Shown here piece after piece: positions 35,479-44,493 of a DNA stretch of 64,000 nucleotides. The translations under genes were made by a program, and so were the position numbers. Every line of letters begins with the position of its first letter. The stretch's first letter is position 1. The stretch is from assembly GCA_017938145.1 (NCBI GenBank), contig JAGBCB010000012.1, forward strand, positions 1 through 64,000, given 5' to 3'. The notes beneath the pieces were generated by a model. The model was not told where the DNA came from, made no database searches, and was given only the letters and a program-made list of their open reading frames with translations. This DNA comes from Lachnospiraceae bacterium (lineage in GTDB: Bacteria; Bacillota; Clostridia; Lachnospirales; Lachnospiraceae).

Positions 35479-38400
35479 TTATTCCTGTCTTACCACAAAA
35501 ATGCTGTATTCCCGGATATCTCCGTTTTCAGCAACCGTAGTAATGGTAATGGTATTGGAACCATATGCGATGCCATGGAAACCGGTATTTAATACCGTTG
35601 TTTTACTGCTGACTGCAGTAGCTTCAATCTGAAGCACCTCGTCATCGCTGTCCACAACCAGATAATATACCTGGTCGGTTTTCATGTTAAAGGTCGGTGT
35701 TAACTGCAAGTCCTTACCATCCGCATCGGAAACCACCAGTGTCTTTAACCAGTTGTTCGGATTATATGCCTTTTCCGGCGCCGCTACAGGCTCTGCAGGC
35801 ATATTATAGAATACCGGAATAGAAAATACAATAGGCAGGTTTTCCTTATCATCGTATGCTCCGGCAGTCTTCTTTGACTCAGAATACGGAGCCTCCACAT
35901 TTGCCATGTATTGATGATAGTATGTGGAATTATCCGTTACATTAAACTTTTGAAGATAAATAGTGTCCTGTCCGCGGTTAATATACGTAGAACCTAAAAT
36001 ATAGGCGCCGCCTACAATAGCATTATACCGGTTGGTCCACGGAATCAGGGACGCATCATTTAATTCATCGTTGTTGCTGGCACCATTCTTTGCATACTTC
36101 AGACCGTTAGCAATGGCTCCGCCGGCTTTGGTAGAATGATAAGCTCCGATATTGTAGAAGTTATACAGGCCTTCCAGCCCCTTTACTGTACCGGAAACAC
36201 TGTTGCTGGCTGTAGTAGAGCTTGTTACAACCTCCTGCTTTACACGGGCAGCCAGATGATAAGGGCTGACTCCGGAATATTCCGCTGCCGCAATGAAGGT
36301 CTGACCATAACTTAAGGTATTACTGTTGCCGTATTCATCGGTATAAGTATAATACTGATACTGGAACGGTGTATTCTTTAAAATGTTTTCTACACCGGCT
36401 TCATCCTGGTAGCTTGGCGCATACCGGAGCACCTCAAACATAAACACATTGGTTTCATTTAAAAAGTTTCTTGGATCCATGTAATAGGCAAGAGCCTCTT
36501 TGGATGCCGTAACCCAGGTAGAACCGTCATATACCACAAATTTATCCTTGGTCCAGTCATAGGCTCCCGCTTCTAAGGATTTCCACTCAATGCCCTTGGT
36601 ATTCGGAATCAGATTCTTGCCTGCAATACTTTCTTCTTCAATTGTCGTATTCCAGTCAAGTCCTGTATGGTATGCCTCAAATACCCAGTTTGGATACATG
36701 GCATGTAATTCACGAAGAAACGGTTTGTAGCTTTCCGGGAATCCCTGCTGGTCTAAATAAGACTCAAAATCTACAGTCATTCCGCCAGACGGATTGCCGG
36801 ATGGGAAAATAACATCGGAAAAATCAGGAATTTCATATCCCGGTGCAAACGGCGTTACCCATTCATCATCAATATAGCCGTAATACATCTTTCCTTCGTA
36901 TTCAAAACCCACATGTCGGAACAGGTTATTTCTCTCATCCCGGTATTTTTCAAATAAAATTAATGGTTCATCTCCATAAAGAGCAATGAACAATCCTGAA
37001 TCATCACAAACAAATTCATAAGGCATTAACGGCACTACATAAGCCACCATAATTCTTCCGTACTCATTTTGTGTGGAACCGTACCCTGTTACAATACCGG
37101 GTTCATTTACCGGATAATTACCGTCTTCCAATTGATGCACAGCCGGTGTCGGCAGTGCGGACGGTGTTGGCGTTGCGGTTGGTTTCGGAGTTGCCGTTGG
37201 CTTAGGAGCTGCGGTTGGTGTGGCACTCGGTGCTACTGTCGGGTTCTCTACCGGCCTGGGTGTGGCAGTTGCCTCCGGGGTTGGTGTCGCCGTTGGTATC
37301 GGCGTAGCCGTCGGTGTTGGCGTTGGCAGCGGAGTAGGAGTAATCGGTGCCTCTTCCACTGCCTCCATCAGGTAAACAGGAGCTTCCTGTACAAATCCGC
37401 GGTAAACCGCACCATCTATTTCCACTGCAATTTCAAACCATTTTTCGGTTAAAGCTTCATTGGAAACTTCTGCGATAATCCATGCGGTATCGCCAATGGA
37501 AAGACTGATAATTTTATTCTCATTTGTTCTGATGTAACCACCTGTGGAGGAAGCATTATTTCTTAAACGGACTTTTTCTTCCACAATCTGTGCAGCCACA
37601 GGTTCTTCAATACTTGCTAAAAGCTTTACGTTATCACTGGTTACATAACCGTAAACCACCTCTCCGTTCTTCTTAACGGCGATACGGTACCAGACGCCAT
37701 CGTCACCGATGCTCTGATTGATTACCATAACCTGTGTGTTCTTTTCCATATTCATTACTGCCACAGCATCTGCCAGGGAATCTGCGCGTAATACCACATT
37801 ATCCTTTTGAATTTGTGCCGCATAGCAGAAGAAAGCAAAATCATCTACTACTTCATCCTTGGTAATGGACTCACCCGGAATGACAGGGGTTGTAGGCACA
37901 GGTGTTGCTGTTACCTCTGGTTCTTCTGTCGGTGCCGGTGTTGCAGATGCTTCCGGCATTTGCGACGGTACCGGTGTAGCTGTCGGTGTCGGCGTAGAGG
38001 TTGGAGCAAGCGCATCTACCTCTACATAATCACTATGCACATAGCCGGTCTGCTTTACACCGTCTCTAGTGAAAGAAATCTGGTACCAATATGCTCCGTT
38101 TGATGCTTTCTTTGCAGAAAGGATGGTAACCTTCGTTGTCTTAATTACAGATGCTATCGCATCATAAGAAGTTCCGGCTCCCTTTCTGACATTTAAGCTG
38201 CTGGCAGTGATTGTACCCACACGAGGAAAGCTTCCGTTTACTACATTTTCTGTAGAATCAATTGCCGGGGTCGGCGTTGCTGTCGGTGTCGGGGTTGCCG
38301 TTGGAGTTGGAGTTGCTGTCGGAGCAGCTACTGCAACGTGCTTGCTGCTGACCCAGCCGGCTTTTTCTGTACCGTTTTGATAGAAAGATACCTTATACCA

Positions 38401-39276
38401 ATAGGTGCCTTCGGAATCTTTTTTCGCATCTTTAATTACGACTGCGTCGCCGGACTTCACTGTGGTAATTACCGTATTTCCGGTTCCTGCATTGTCTCTG
38501 ACATTTAATCCGCTGGCTGTAATCGTACCGGTTCTTGGAAAGCCTTCGGTCAATACTTCACCGGAACCGGAAGAAGGTGCTGTGGTCGGAGCAGGTGTAG
38601 GAGTAGGCGTTGCGGTTGGAGCCGCTGCCGCCTTAATATACTGGCTGCTGACATAACCGGTTCTTGTTTCATTGTTCTGTGTATAAGAAATCTGATACCA
38701 GTAAGTACTTCCTACTTTCTTGGCACCCAGCAGTTCAACCTGTGCGTCCCTGGATAACTTGCCAATAATCGTGGTGCCTGTTGTTCCTGCATTATTTCTG
38801 ACATTTAATGTGCCTGCAGTTACGATGCCTTTACGTGGGAAACCACTGGTAACCACTGCATTGTCAGGTGCAGAAGTTGGCGCCGGTGTGTTTGTAGGCT
38901 TTTTTGTAGGCGACGGTGTTGGTGTTTTTGTTGGAGCCGCCGTCGGAACATTTCCTGTGGTTAATACATGGGCGGCACTGACATAGCCCTGTACCTTAGT
39001 TCCTTCGAAACTGGCAGTCACAAAATACCAACCGTTGCTTCCGTGGGAAATTGCCACGCTGTCACCTCTGGACAGAAAAACAGTTTTTCCGTTTACCTCT
39101 ACCTTAGGATATTCGGTGGACGGACCGGTTCTTACAAACAGTGTACTGGCTGTAACCGTACCGGAAACCGCTGCACTGGCATGTATACGAAAACCGAATC
39201 CAATTGCCAAGGCAATCAGTAACACTCCTGCAAAAATTGTTATGTATTTTTTTGAAACAGATTTCTTGTTCTCCAT
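35479..39276 (-). CDS. SH3-repeat cell-wall glucosaminidase
   Basis: 1265 residues. A signal or anchor helix (~10-35) leads to about six bacterial SH3 domains (~36-640), each with a TASTLFVRTGPS or TASGLNVR-type motif, separated by Thr-Pro-Ala linkers. A long low-complexity linker (~645-730) and a seventh SH3-like unit follow. A glucosaminidase domain comes next (~860-1150; DPRNFLNETNVFMFE, AARVKQEVV). The C-terminal unit is cadherin-like (~1170-1265). It should cleave peptidoglycan between GlcNAc and MurNAc for growth or division. GAGGAAC precedes the ATG. Confidence 0.88.
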   Translation of the reverse strand: MENKKSVSKKYITIFAGVLLIALAIGFGFRIHASAAVSGTVTASTLFVRTGPSTEYPKVEVNGKTVFLSRGDSVAISHGSNGWYFVTASFEGTKVQGYVSAAHVLTTGNVPTAAPTKTPTPSPTKKPTNTPAPTSAPDNAVVTSGFPRKGIVTAGTLNVRNNAGTTGTTIIGKLSRDAQVELLGAKKVGSTYWYQISYTQNNETRTGYVSSQYIKAAAAPTATPTPTPAPTTAPSSGSGEVLTEGFPRTGTITASGLNVRDNAGTGNTVITTVKSGDAVVIKDAKKDSEGTYWYKVSFYQNGTEKAGWVSSKHVAVAAPTATPTPTATPTPTATPTPAIDSTENVVNGSFPRVGTITASSLNVRKGAGTSYDAIASVIKTTKVTILSAKKASNGAYWYQISFTRDGVKQTGYVHSDYVEVDALAPTSTPTPTATPVPSQMPEASATPAPTEEPEVTATPVPTTPVIPGESITKDEVVDDFAFFCYAAQIQKDNVVLRADSLADAVAVMNMEKNTQVMVINQSIGDDGVWYRIAVKKNGEVVYGYVTSDNVKLLASIEEPVAAQIVEEKVRLRNNASSTGGYIRTNENKIISLSIGDTAWIIAEVSNEALTEKWFEIAVEIDGAVYRGFVQEAPVYLMEAVEEAPITPTPLPTPTPTATPIPTATPTPEATATPRPVENPTVAPSATPTAAPKPTATPKPTATPTPSALPTPAVHQLEDGNYPVNEPGIVTGYGSTQNEYGRIMVAYVVPLMPYEFVCDDSGLFIALYGDEPLILFEKYRDERNNLFRHVGFEYEGKMYYGYIDDEWVTPFAPGYEIPDFSDVIFPSGNPSGGMTVDFESYLDQQGFPESYKPFLRELHAMYPNWVFEAYHTGLDWNTTIEEESIAGKNLIPNTKGIEWKSLEAGAYDWTKDKFVVYDGSTWVTASKEALAYYMDPRNFLNETNVFMFEVLRYAPSYQDEAGVENILKNTPFQYQYYTYTDEYGNSNTLSYGQTFIAAAEYSGVSPYHLAARVKQEVVTSSTTASNSVSGTVKGLEGLYNFYNIGAYHSTKAGGAIANGLKYAKNGASNNDELNDASLIPWTNRYNAIVGGAYILGSTYINRGQDTIYLQKFNVTDNSTYYHQYMANVEAPYSESKKTAGAYDDKENLPIVFSIPVFYNMPAEPVAAPEKAYNPNNWLKTLVVSDADGKDLQLTPTFNMKTDQVYYLVVDSDDEVLQIEATAVSSKTTVLNTGFHGIAYGSNTITITTVAENGDIREYSIFVVRQE

Positions 39277-39439
39277 AGTTCCTCAATTCTCCCTTAGGGG
39301 CACTCTTTTTCTAATTGTTGGGTTTCAGGGCAAACTACACCCTTATATCTAGTATATCACACAAATCAAGAATAGAAAAGAGATATGGCAGAGATATGGC
39401 AAAAAAATGTTACTGTTTGCCCAAATTATACCAAAACAT

Positions 39440-39885
39440 GCCACGAAGTCATGTGGCATCTTCTTCCCCATGCATTTTTCCTCAGACTCTTAAGCTTTGC
39501 AGGAGGGTTAGCCAATCAATCTGTCACAAAGTTGATTAATGAATGCTGCCGGTGTTTTACTATAACTCCGTGGCGGGAAATAAAAGTTTGTACAAAGTTA
39601 GTTGCCAATTAAAGTGCGAAGCACTTTTAAAAAAGGGGAGTATGGGCGTCTCTGGAAAACAAGTTTTCCAAGAGCGCCTTCACTCCCCTTTTGTTAAAGC
39701 GTCCATAGGACGCTCTGGCAACTAACTTCAGTGAATACTTGTTCCATCCCGCCCCGTCAAACAAATAGATAAAACACCGGCAGCATCCATACCTATTGTG
39801 ACAAGTTTCTTGGAACCCTCCGCAAAGCTACGAATGTCTGAATCAAAATGCATGTTCCAAATAAAAAACCACATGACTTCTGACA
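39440..39885. repeat. ~445-bp imperfect palindrome
   Basis: The left arm from 39445 (GAAGTCATGTGG) matches the complement of the right arm ending at 39880. Further matched blocks are ATGCATTTT, AGCTTTGC-GGAGGGTT, TGTCACAA, ATGCTGCCGGTGTTTTA, GGCGGGA and GTTAGTTGCCA. The centre is a strong hairpin at about 39636-39695 (GGGGAGT...ACTCCCC around GGAAAAC/GTTTTCC). The arms are diverged, with insertions. It could be two inverted copies of one element or a long structured RNA. Confidence 0.8.
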
Positions 39886-39886
39886 T
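39728..39886 (-). pseudogene. Possible gene remnant in the right arm of the palindrome
   Basis: An open frame of 52 codons fills almost exactly the right arm (includes SFAEGSKKLVTIGMDAAGV). The composition looks protein-like, but there is no ribosome binding site. The mirrored left copy is broken by stops and frame changes. It may be a fragment of a mobile-element protein or a chance frame. Confidence 0.3.
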
Positions 39887-39926
39887 TTTTCTGGCGGTCC
39901 GTTAAGCAAACATCACTCCCTCCTCC

Positions 39927-39987
39927 ATGAGTAAAACAAAAGTTGCGAAGCAACGGCTGACGGCTTTGCCGGCAGGTTTTACGAATG
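39927..39987. repeat. Dispersed ~60-nt repeat, copy 2
   Basis: Closely matches 17354-17415 in the same orientation. Flanks are unrelated. Confidence 0.75.
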
Positions 39988-40032
39988 GCTAAATGCACTA
40001 ACTAAATATACTCGCCCTTTTTTTACAGCTTA

Positions 40033-40068
40033 AAAGGCTTTGCCAACACAATTGTCGGCAAAGCCTTT
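40033..40068 (-). terminator. purD terminator
   Basis: AAAGGCTTTGCC (40033-40044) pairs with GGCAAAGCCTTT (40057-40068), a 12-bp stem located 24 nt after the purD stop. Confidence 0.78.
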
Positions 40069-40091
40069 ATTGTTTTTCATTATTCTATTTT

Positions 40092-41363
40092 TTACGCTTC
40101 ATCAATTGCCTTACCAATATCGTTTCTCTTATACTTGTTGGCAAAGTCAATCCATTCCGTTGCTTTATAAGCATTTGCTCTTGCATCCTTTAAGTCGGAA
40201 CCTAAAGCAGTAACGCCAAGAACACGTCCGCCGTTGGTTACAATTTTGCCATCATTGAACTTGGTTCCGGCATGGAATACATAGTAGCCGTCCTTATCCT
40301 TGAAATTCTCGAAACCGGTAATTTCAAAGCCCTTGTCGTACTTCTCCGGATAACCGTCGGAAGCAAGAACCACGCAAACTGCTGCATTGTCTGCAAAGTC
40401 AAGTTCGATTTGGTCAAGTGTGCCGTCTACACAGGCTTCGAACACTTCCACAATATCGTTCTTCATACGAGGAAGCACTACCTGGGTTTCCGGGTCGCCG
40501 AAGCGGGCATTGTACTCTAATACACGAGGGCCGTTTGGTGTAAGCATAAGACCGAAGAAAATAATACCCTTGAACTCTCTGCCTTCTGCTGCCATAGCAT
40601 CCACAGTTGCCTGATAAATATACTTCTTACAGAACTCATCTACTTCTGCTGTATAGAATGGGCTTGGGGAGAAGGTTCCCATACCGCCGGTATTTAAGCC
40701 CTGGTCACCGTCTTTAGCGCGCTTGTGATCCTGGGCACTGGTCATGATGCGGATGGTCTTACCGTCTACAAAAGATAATACGGAAACTTCACGGCCGGTC
40801 ATAAATTCTTCGATAACAATGCGGTCACCTGCAGAGCCAAACTGCTTGTCGGTCATCAGGGACTTAACACCGTCTTTTGCTTCTTCTAAGGTGTTGCAGA
40901 TAAGAACACCCTTACCAAGTGCCAGACCGTCTGCCTTTAATACGATAGGAAGCTTTGCGGTTTCTAAATAAGCCAGTGCTGCTTCCGAAGAATTGAATAC
41001 TTCGTAAGCTGCAGTTGGAATGTTGTACTTCTTCATGAGGTCCTTGGAGAAAGCCTTAGAACCCTCTAAAATAGCGGCATTCTTTCTTGGTCCGAATACC
41101 TTTAAGCCTCTTGCTTCGAATACGTCAACCACACCTGCTACCAGTGGATCGTCCATACCGATAACGGTTAAGTCAATCTGCTTTTCCTGCGCAAAATCAG
41201 CCAGTTTTTCTAATTCCATAGCACCGATGTTGACGCACTCCGCATATTCTGCGATACCTGCGTTGCCCGGTGCACAATAAATCTTTTCTACCTTTTTGCT
41301 CTGTGCAATTTTCCAGCAGATGGCATGCTCTCTGCCGCCGCTGCCGACTACTAAGATTTTCAT
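40092..41363 (-). CDS. purD: Phosphoribosylamine-glycine ligase
   Basis: Joins phosphoribosylamine and glycine with ATP in purine synthesis. The 423-residue ATP-grasp enzyme starts MKILVVGSGGREHA and contains the GSAGDRIVIEEF and EYNARFGDPETQ segments that bind ATP and metal. The start at 41363 follows AGGAGG; a longer frame to 41390 would overlap purN. It is the last gene of purM-purN-purD. Confidence 0.97.
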   Translation of the reverse strand: MKILVVGSGGREHAICWKIAQSKKVEKIYCAPGNAGIAEYAECVNIGAMELEKLADFAQEKQIDLTVIGMDDPLVAGVVDVFEARGLKVFGPRKNAAILEGSKAFSKDLMKKYNIPTAAYEVFNSSEAALAYLETAKLPIVLKADGLALGKGVLICNTLEEAKDGVKSLMTDKQFGSAGDRIVIEEFMTGREVSVLSFVDGKTIRIMTSAQDHKRAKDGDQGLNTGGMGTFSPSPFYTAEVDEFCKKYIYQATVDAMAAEGREFKGIIFFGLMLTPNGPRVLEYNARFGDPETQVVLPRMKNDIVEVFEACVDGTLDQIELDFADNAAVCVVLASDGYPEKYDKGFEITGFENFKDKDGYYVFHAGTKFNDGKIVTNGGRVLGVTALGSDLKDARANAYKATEWIDFANKYKRNDIGKAIDEA

Positions 41364-41377
41364 CGTAATCCTCCTAT

Positions 41378-42001
41378 TTATTGAATCCAAGCTTTTCCGT
41401 CTTCCATTACAACTCTGCCGTTCGCAATGGCATCAATGGCCTGCGGAAGAATCTCCCACTCTGCCTCTACCATAACGCGCTTCTGCAGAACCTCAGCGGT
41501 ATCACCCTGCTGTACATAAACTGCTTTCTGCAGTAAAATCGGACCGGTATCAGTGCCTTCATCCACAAAATGTACGGTAGCTCCGGTCACCTTGTTGCCG
41601 CGGGCAAGCACTGCCTCATGAACCTTAAGTCCGTAATATCCGGTACCGCAGAAGGACGGAATTAAGGACGGATGAATATTAATTAAACGGTTTCTGTATT
41701 CTGTAATGAGTGCCGGAGGAATGATCACTAAAAATCCTGCCAGAACCACTAAATCCGGATTGTATTTTTTTACGCCGGCAAGGAGTGCCTCGTTAAAAAA
41801 TTGCCTGTTTTCAAACTGCTTTGGGGAAATGCACTCTGCAGGAATTCCTGCATTTTTGGCACGCTCCAGGGCATAGGCGTTTGCGTTGTTACTGATGACT
41901 GCCGCAATTTTTGTATTAGTGACAGTACCATCTGCTATTTTATCCATGATAGCCTGGAGGTTTGTTCCGCCACCGCTGACTAAAACAACAATATTTAGCA
42001 T
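41378..42001 (-). CDS. purN: Phosphoribosylglycinamide formyltransferase
   Basis: Transfers formyl from 10-formyl-THF to GAR. The 207-residue protein has the N-terminal [13 protein letters not shown] phosphate loop, the catalytic [10 protein letters not shown] (Asn/His) and the Asp-containing [11 protein letters not shown]. It overlaps purM by 7 nt and is followed by purD after 14 nt. Confidence 0.97.
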   Translation of the reverse strand: MLNIVVLVSGGGTNLQAIMDKIADGTVTNTKIAAVISNNANAYALERAKNAGIPAECISPKQFENRQFFNEALLAGVKKYNPDLVVLAGFLVIIPPALITEYRNRLINIHPSLIPSFCGTGYYGLKVHEAVLARGNKVTGATVHFVDEGTDTGPILLQKAVYVQQGDTAEVLQKRVMVEAEWEILPQAIDAIANGRVVMEDGKAWIQ

Positions 42002-43020
42002 ACGGTTACACCCTTTTCGCCTTCCTTAACTTCACCGATAATGTATGCTGTTTCGCCTGCTGCCTTAAGAAGGTTTACTGCCTTGTCAGCATCTGCCTTA
42101 TCTACAGCAACAATCATACCAAGACCCATGTTGTAGGTGTTGTACATCATCTGCTCCTCAATGTTACCATCCTTAGCCAGCATCTTGAATAATGCAGGAA
42201 CTTCGTAGCTGTTCTTGTTAACCACAGCATGAACGCCATCCTTTAACATTCTTGGAATGTTCTCGTAGAAGCCGCCGCCGGTGATATGGCTGCACGCCTT
42301 AACAGTAACACCGCCTGTCTTTAAGGAAGACAGCGCCTTTACATAAATCTTAGTTGGTGTAAGAAGAGCTTCACCAAGGGACTTGCCAAGACATTCATGG
42401 TAAACTTCCAAAGCCTTTCTTTCCATTGGGAATACCTTACGAACTAAGGAATAACCATTACTATGTACACCGGAGGAAGCAATACCGACTAAAACATCTC
42501 CGGCCTTAAGGTCTGCACCGGTAATCATTTCGTCCTGGTCAACGATACCTACAGCAAAACCGGCAAGGTCGTATTCGTCTTCCGGATAGAAACCAGGCAT
42601 TTCTGCTGTTTCACCACCGATGAGAGCAGCGCCTGCCTGCTTACAGCCTTCTGCCACACCGCTAACGATGGTAGCAATCTTTTCAGGAATATTCTTACCA
42701 CAAGCAACATAGTCAAGGAAGAATAATGGTTCGCCACCGGCACAAGCCACATCGTTTACACACATAGCAACACAGTCAATACCGATAGTATCATGCTTGT
42801 CCATAATAAATGCCAGCTTTAACTTTGTACCAACACCGTCTGTTCCGGACAGTAAGGTTGGCTTTTTCATGTTCATGAAAGGGGTAAGGGAGAATGCTCC
42901 GGAGAAACCGCCGAGACCGTTTAAAACTTCACTTCTCATAGTTCCCTGTACGTGCTTCTTCATCAGCTCCACTGCCTTGTAACCTGCTTCAATATCAACT
43001 CCGGCTTTCTTGTAATCCAT
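41995..43020 (-). CDS. purM: Phosphoribosylformylglycinamidine cyclo-ligase
   Basis: Closes the imidazole ring to give AIR. The 341-residue protein shows [11 protein letters not shown] (~62-72), the GGETAEMPG motif (~155) and the C-terminal GLGMIVAV. The start at 43020 follows AGGAGG; the frame is open further upstream but without a site. It is the first gene of purMND. No purine riboswitch or clear promoter could be recognised in the AT-rich DNA upstream. Confidence 0.97.
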   Translation of the reverse strand: MDYKKAGVDIEAGYKAVELMKKHVQGTMRSEVLNGLGGFSGAFSLTPFMNMKKPTLLSGTDGVGTKLKLAFIMDKHDTIGIDCVAMCVNDVACAGGEPLFFLDYVACGKNIPEKIATIVSGVAEGCKQAGAALIGGETAEMPGFYPEDEYDLAGFAVGIVDQDEMITGADLKAGDVLVGIASSGVHSNGYSLVRKVFPMERKALEVYHECLGKSLGEALLTPTKIYVKALSSLKTGGVTVKACSHITGGGFYENIPRMLKDGVHAVVNKNSYEVPALFKMLAKDGNIEEQMMYNTYNMGLGMIVAVDKADADKAVNLLKAAGETAYIIGEVKEGEKGVTVC

Positions 43021-43220
43021 GATAATCCTCCTAATTTGTTTGTGAGATAATCTTTTTACTTCTGTTTTTCCTGTGCAAAATAGAAATCGCACATTCTGAC
43101 CTCATTCTATCATAAAACTTCCAGATTTCCTATCCCTAATTTGTTTAAAAATATTAAGTTGATTGATAAGGGTTGCTTATTACCTTATGAGAATATTTTA
43201 CAAATACAATTCATGTCTTC

Positions 43221-43391
43221 TTATACTTCCAATTCAAATAATGCGACAGAACGCCCATTGTCGTAATCAATGATATCCACTATTTTTAAACCGGCGTTTA
43301 AATATATTTTTCTTACCACCTTCTCATCCAGTCCTGTGTCAAGACGTACATATATATATCTTTCTCCGACATCATGACATATTTTTGCACA
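43221..43391 (-). pseudogene. C-terminal remnant of an acetyltransferase-like protein
   Basis: The open frame encodes RLDTGLDEKVVRKIYLNAG and a DYDNGRSVALFELEV ending, which looks like the tail of a GNAT-type protein. The apparent start (43424) lies inside a terminator hairpin, so no complete gene exists. The family assignment is tentative. Confidence 0.5.
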
Positions 43392-43437
43392 AAAGGAATG
43401 CCGTGAGTTTCCATAATATCTCATGGCATTCCTTTTA
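43391..43437 (-). terminator. Terminator of the antitoxin/JAMM operon
   Basis: AAAAGGAATGCCGTGAG (43391-43407) pairs with CTCATGGCATTCCTTTT (43420-43437), placed 1 nt after the 51-residue gene. Confidence 0.8.
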
Positions 43438-43438
43438 T

Positions 43439-43594
43439 TTACGCTTTCTCCAGCCTTTCCACTTGTTTTTTCTTCTTCTCTAATTCTTTCTGTCGCTCTT
43501 CCTTAATTTTTTCACGAATTTGCTCATGGGTCAGTTTAAGCAGTTCTTCCGGAATATCAAATCGGTCCTCTTGTACATATACAATTCTTTCCAT
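43439..43594 (-). CDS. Small charged protein, last gene of the antitoxin/JAMM operon
   Basis: 51 residues starting MERIVYVQEDRFDIPEELL and continuing as a highly charged Lys/Glu helix to the end. GGGAGGTGC lies upstream of the ATG, overlapping the end of the preceding frame. No family is recognised. Its good site and tight packing argue that it is real. It could be a partner of the JAMM protein. Confidence 0.65.
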   Translation of the reverse strand: MERIVYVQEDRFDIPEELLKLTHEQIREKIKEERQKELEKKKKQVERLEKA

Positions 43595-43595
43595 T

Positions 43596-44171
43596 CTACC
43601 GCACCTCCCAAAATTCAATACTATAAGCTTCTGACAGTTCCTTTATCGCTTCAAGCTGTGCTAAAAATTCATCTTGAAACTGCACATAATAATCTGCTAC
43701 ATATAGATTATACATCATTTTCGAAATAATTTCATCAGATTTATATCAAAAAATTTTGCCATCATGGCATAAAACCACACCCAGCATATAATTATGGTCT
43801 TTTGCAGAATTAAAATCTGCAATACTTGGCGGCATACTACAAGGATGTGTATGTACCGCAATAATTTTATTTCCACCTTTTATTGCTTTACTAATCGATT
43901 CAGAATAAAGAATTTGTTCTTCCTCTGACGAATCAATTTCCTTTGCTATTATTTTACCCGTATCAGCATCAAGCCAATACATATCTTCATACAAAGTTCC
44001 AGACCTATGTAATAACATTTCTTTTGCTTTGCTATAAATAATTCTGTTTACATCTTTATTATCGGTTATTTTATCAAATTTATTACGATATTCCCCACTC
44101 GAAATATATGTACCATTAACCAATGTAGATTTATTTCTTCCATATCTTTGAAGTTCAAGATTTTCACTCAT
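43596..44171 (-). pseudogene. JAMM/JAB-domain metalloprotease gene with in-frame UGA
   Basis: The first 141 codons encode a JAB-like protein with the JAMM zinc motif HTHP-x6-S-x-x-D (His107, His109, Ser116, Asp119). A TGA follows at 43746-43748. The same frame then stays open for another ~49 codons (YKSDEIISKMMYNLYVADYY...), reading like the natural end of the protein and finishing at 43596. The downstream part has no ribosome binding site. So the gene is either broken by a nonsense mutation, misread at one base, or read through. It follows the antitoxin gene by 10 nt. Substrates of such proteases include ubiquitin-like or C-terminal tails; none is evident here. Confidence 0.65.
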
Positions 44172-44181
44172 GCGTTACATA

Positions 44182-44427
44182 TCACCCCTTCTTTAATTCC
44201 GCATCTAAGTTTTCTTGATACTTTATCAATCTTTGCAAACAACGTAGCATTACCTCATCAGCCACAAAACCTTCCTCCTCGGCCTTACCAAATTCCAGAA
44301 CCAAATATTTTGGCATATTATTCTTCATAATCACAGCCGAACCCTTTTCATCCACCAATCTTGCCACCTTGGAAAAATTCTGATTTGCTTCTGTCATGGA
44401 AACCATTGTACTTGTGTCAATAATCAT
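44182..44427 (-). CDS. Phd/YefM-like antitoxin
   Basis: 81 residues. The N-terminal half (MVSMTEANQNFSKVARLVDEKG...AVIMKNNMPKYLVL) is the Phd/YefM fold that binds operator DNA; the C-terminal half should hold a toxin. Start 44427 follows TAGGAGGTG. The expected toxin (Doc, RelE/YoeB) is not next to it; instead come the JAMM-domain gene and a small charged protein. A consensus promoter (44452-44480) with ATGCAT palindrome suggests autoregulation. Confidence 0.8.
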   Translation of the reverse strand: MIIDTSTMVSMTEANQNFSKVARLVDEKGSAVIMKNNMPKYLVLEFGKAEEEGFVADEVMLRCLQRLIKYQENLDAELKKG

Positions 44428-44451
44428 AATGCACCTCCTAGTCATATATGC

Positions 44452-44480
44452 ATTATACATAGTTTCTAGGATAAATTCAA
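44452..44480 (-). promoter_or_regulatory. Sigma-A promoter of the antitoxin/JAMM operon
   Basis: TTGAAT (44475-44480) and TATAAT (44452-44457) with a 17-nt spacer. The self-complementary ATATATGCAT region just downstream is a candidate operator. Confidence 0.75.
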
Positions 44481-44493
44481 CCTATTTTTCATT

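Larger units (their letters stand above)
39277..40032. other. Long non-coding region rich in inverted repeats
   Basis: About 750 bp without a supported gene, between the glucosaminidase gene and purD. It holds a ~445-bp palindrome (39440-39885) and a dispersed repeat (39927-39987), and ends at the purD terminator. A direct repeat GAGATATGGCA occurs twice near 39380-39402. The extended -10 TGATATACT near 39349-39357 (minus) could be the glucosaminidase promoter. Confidence 0.6.

Noticed and set aside
37069-37452. Cys/Arg-rich plus-strand frame in the linker region of the glucosaminidase gene
   Set aside because: It is the antisense reading of repetitive Thr-Pro-Ala codons; the bias explains the open frame.
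43021-43220. Purine riboswitch or PurR-type operator before purM
   Set aside because: No conserved purine aptamer loops or PurBox-like sequence could be recognised; only AT-rich DNA is seen.
43221-43424. Complete 67-residue gene
   Set aside because: Its start lies within a terminator hairpin, with no ribosome binding site; it looks like a gene remnant.
43596-43718. Separate 40-residue gene after the JAMM frame
   Set aside because: No ribosome binding site and same frame as the JAMM gene; more likely the cut-off C-terminus of that gene.
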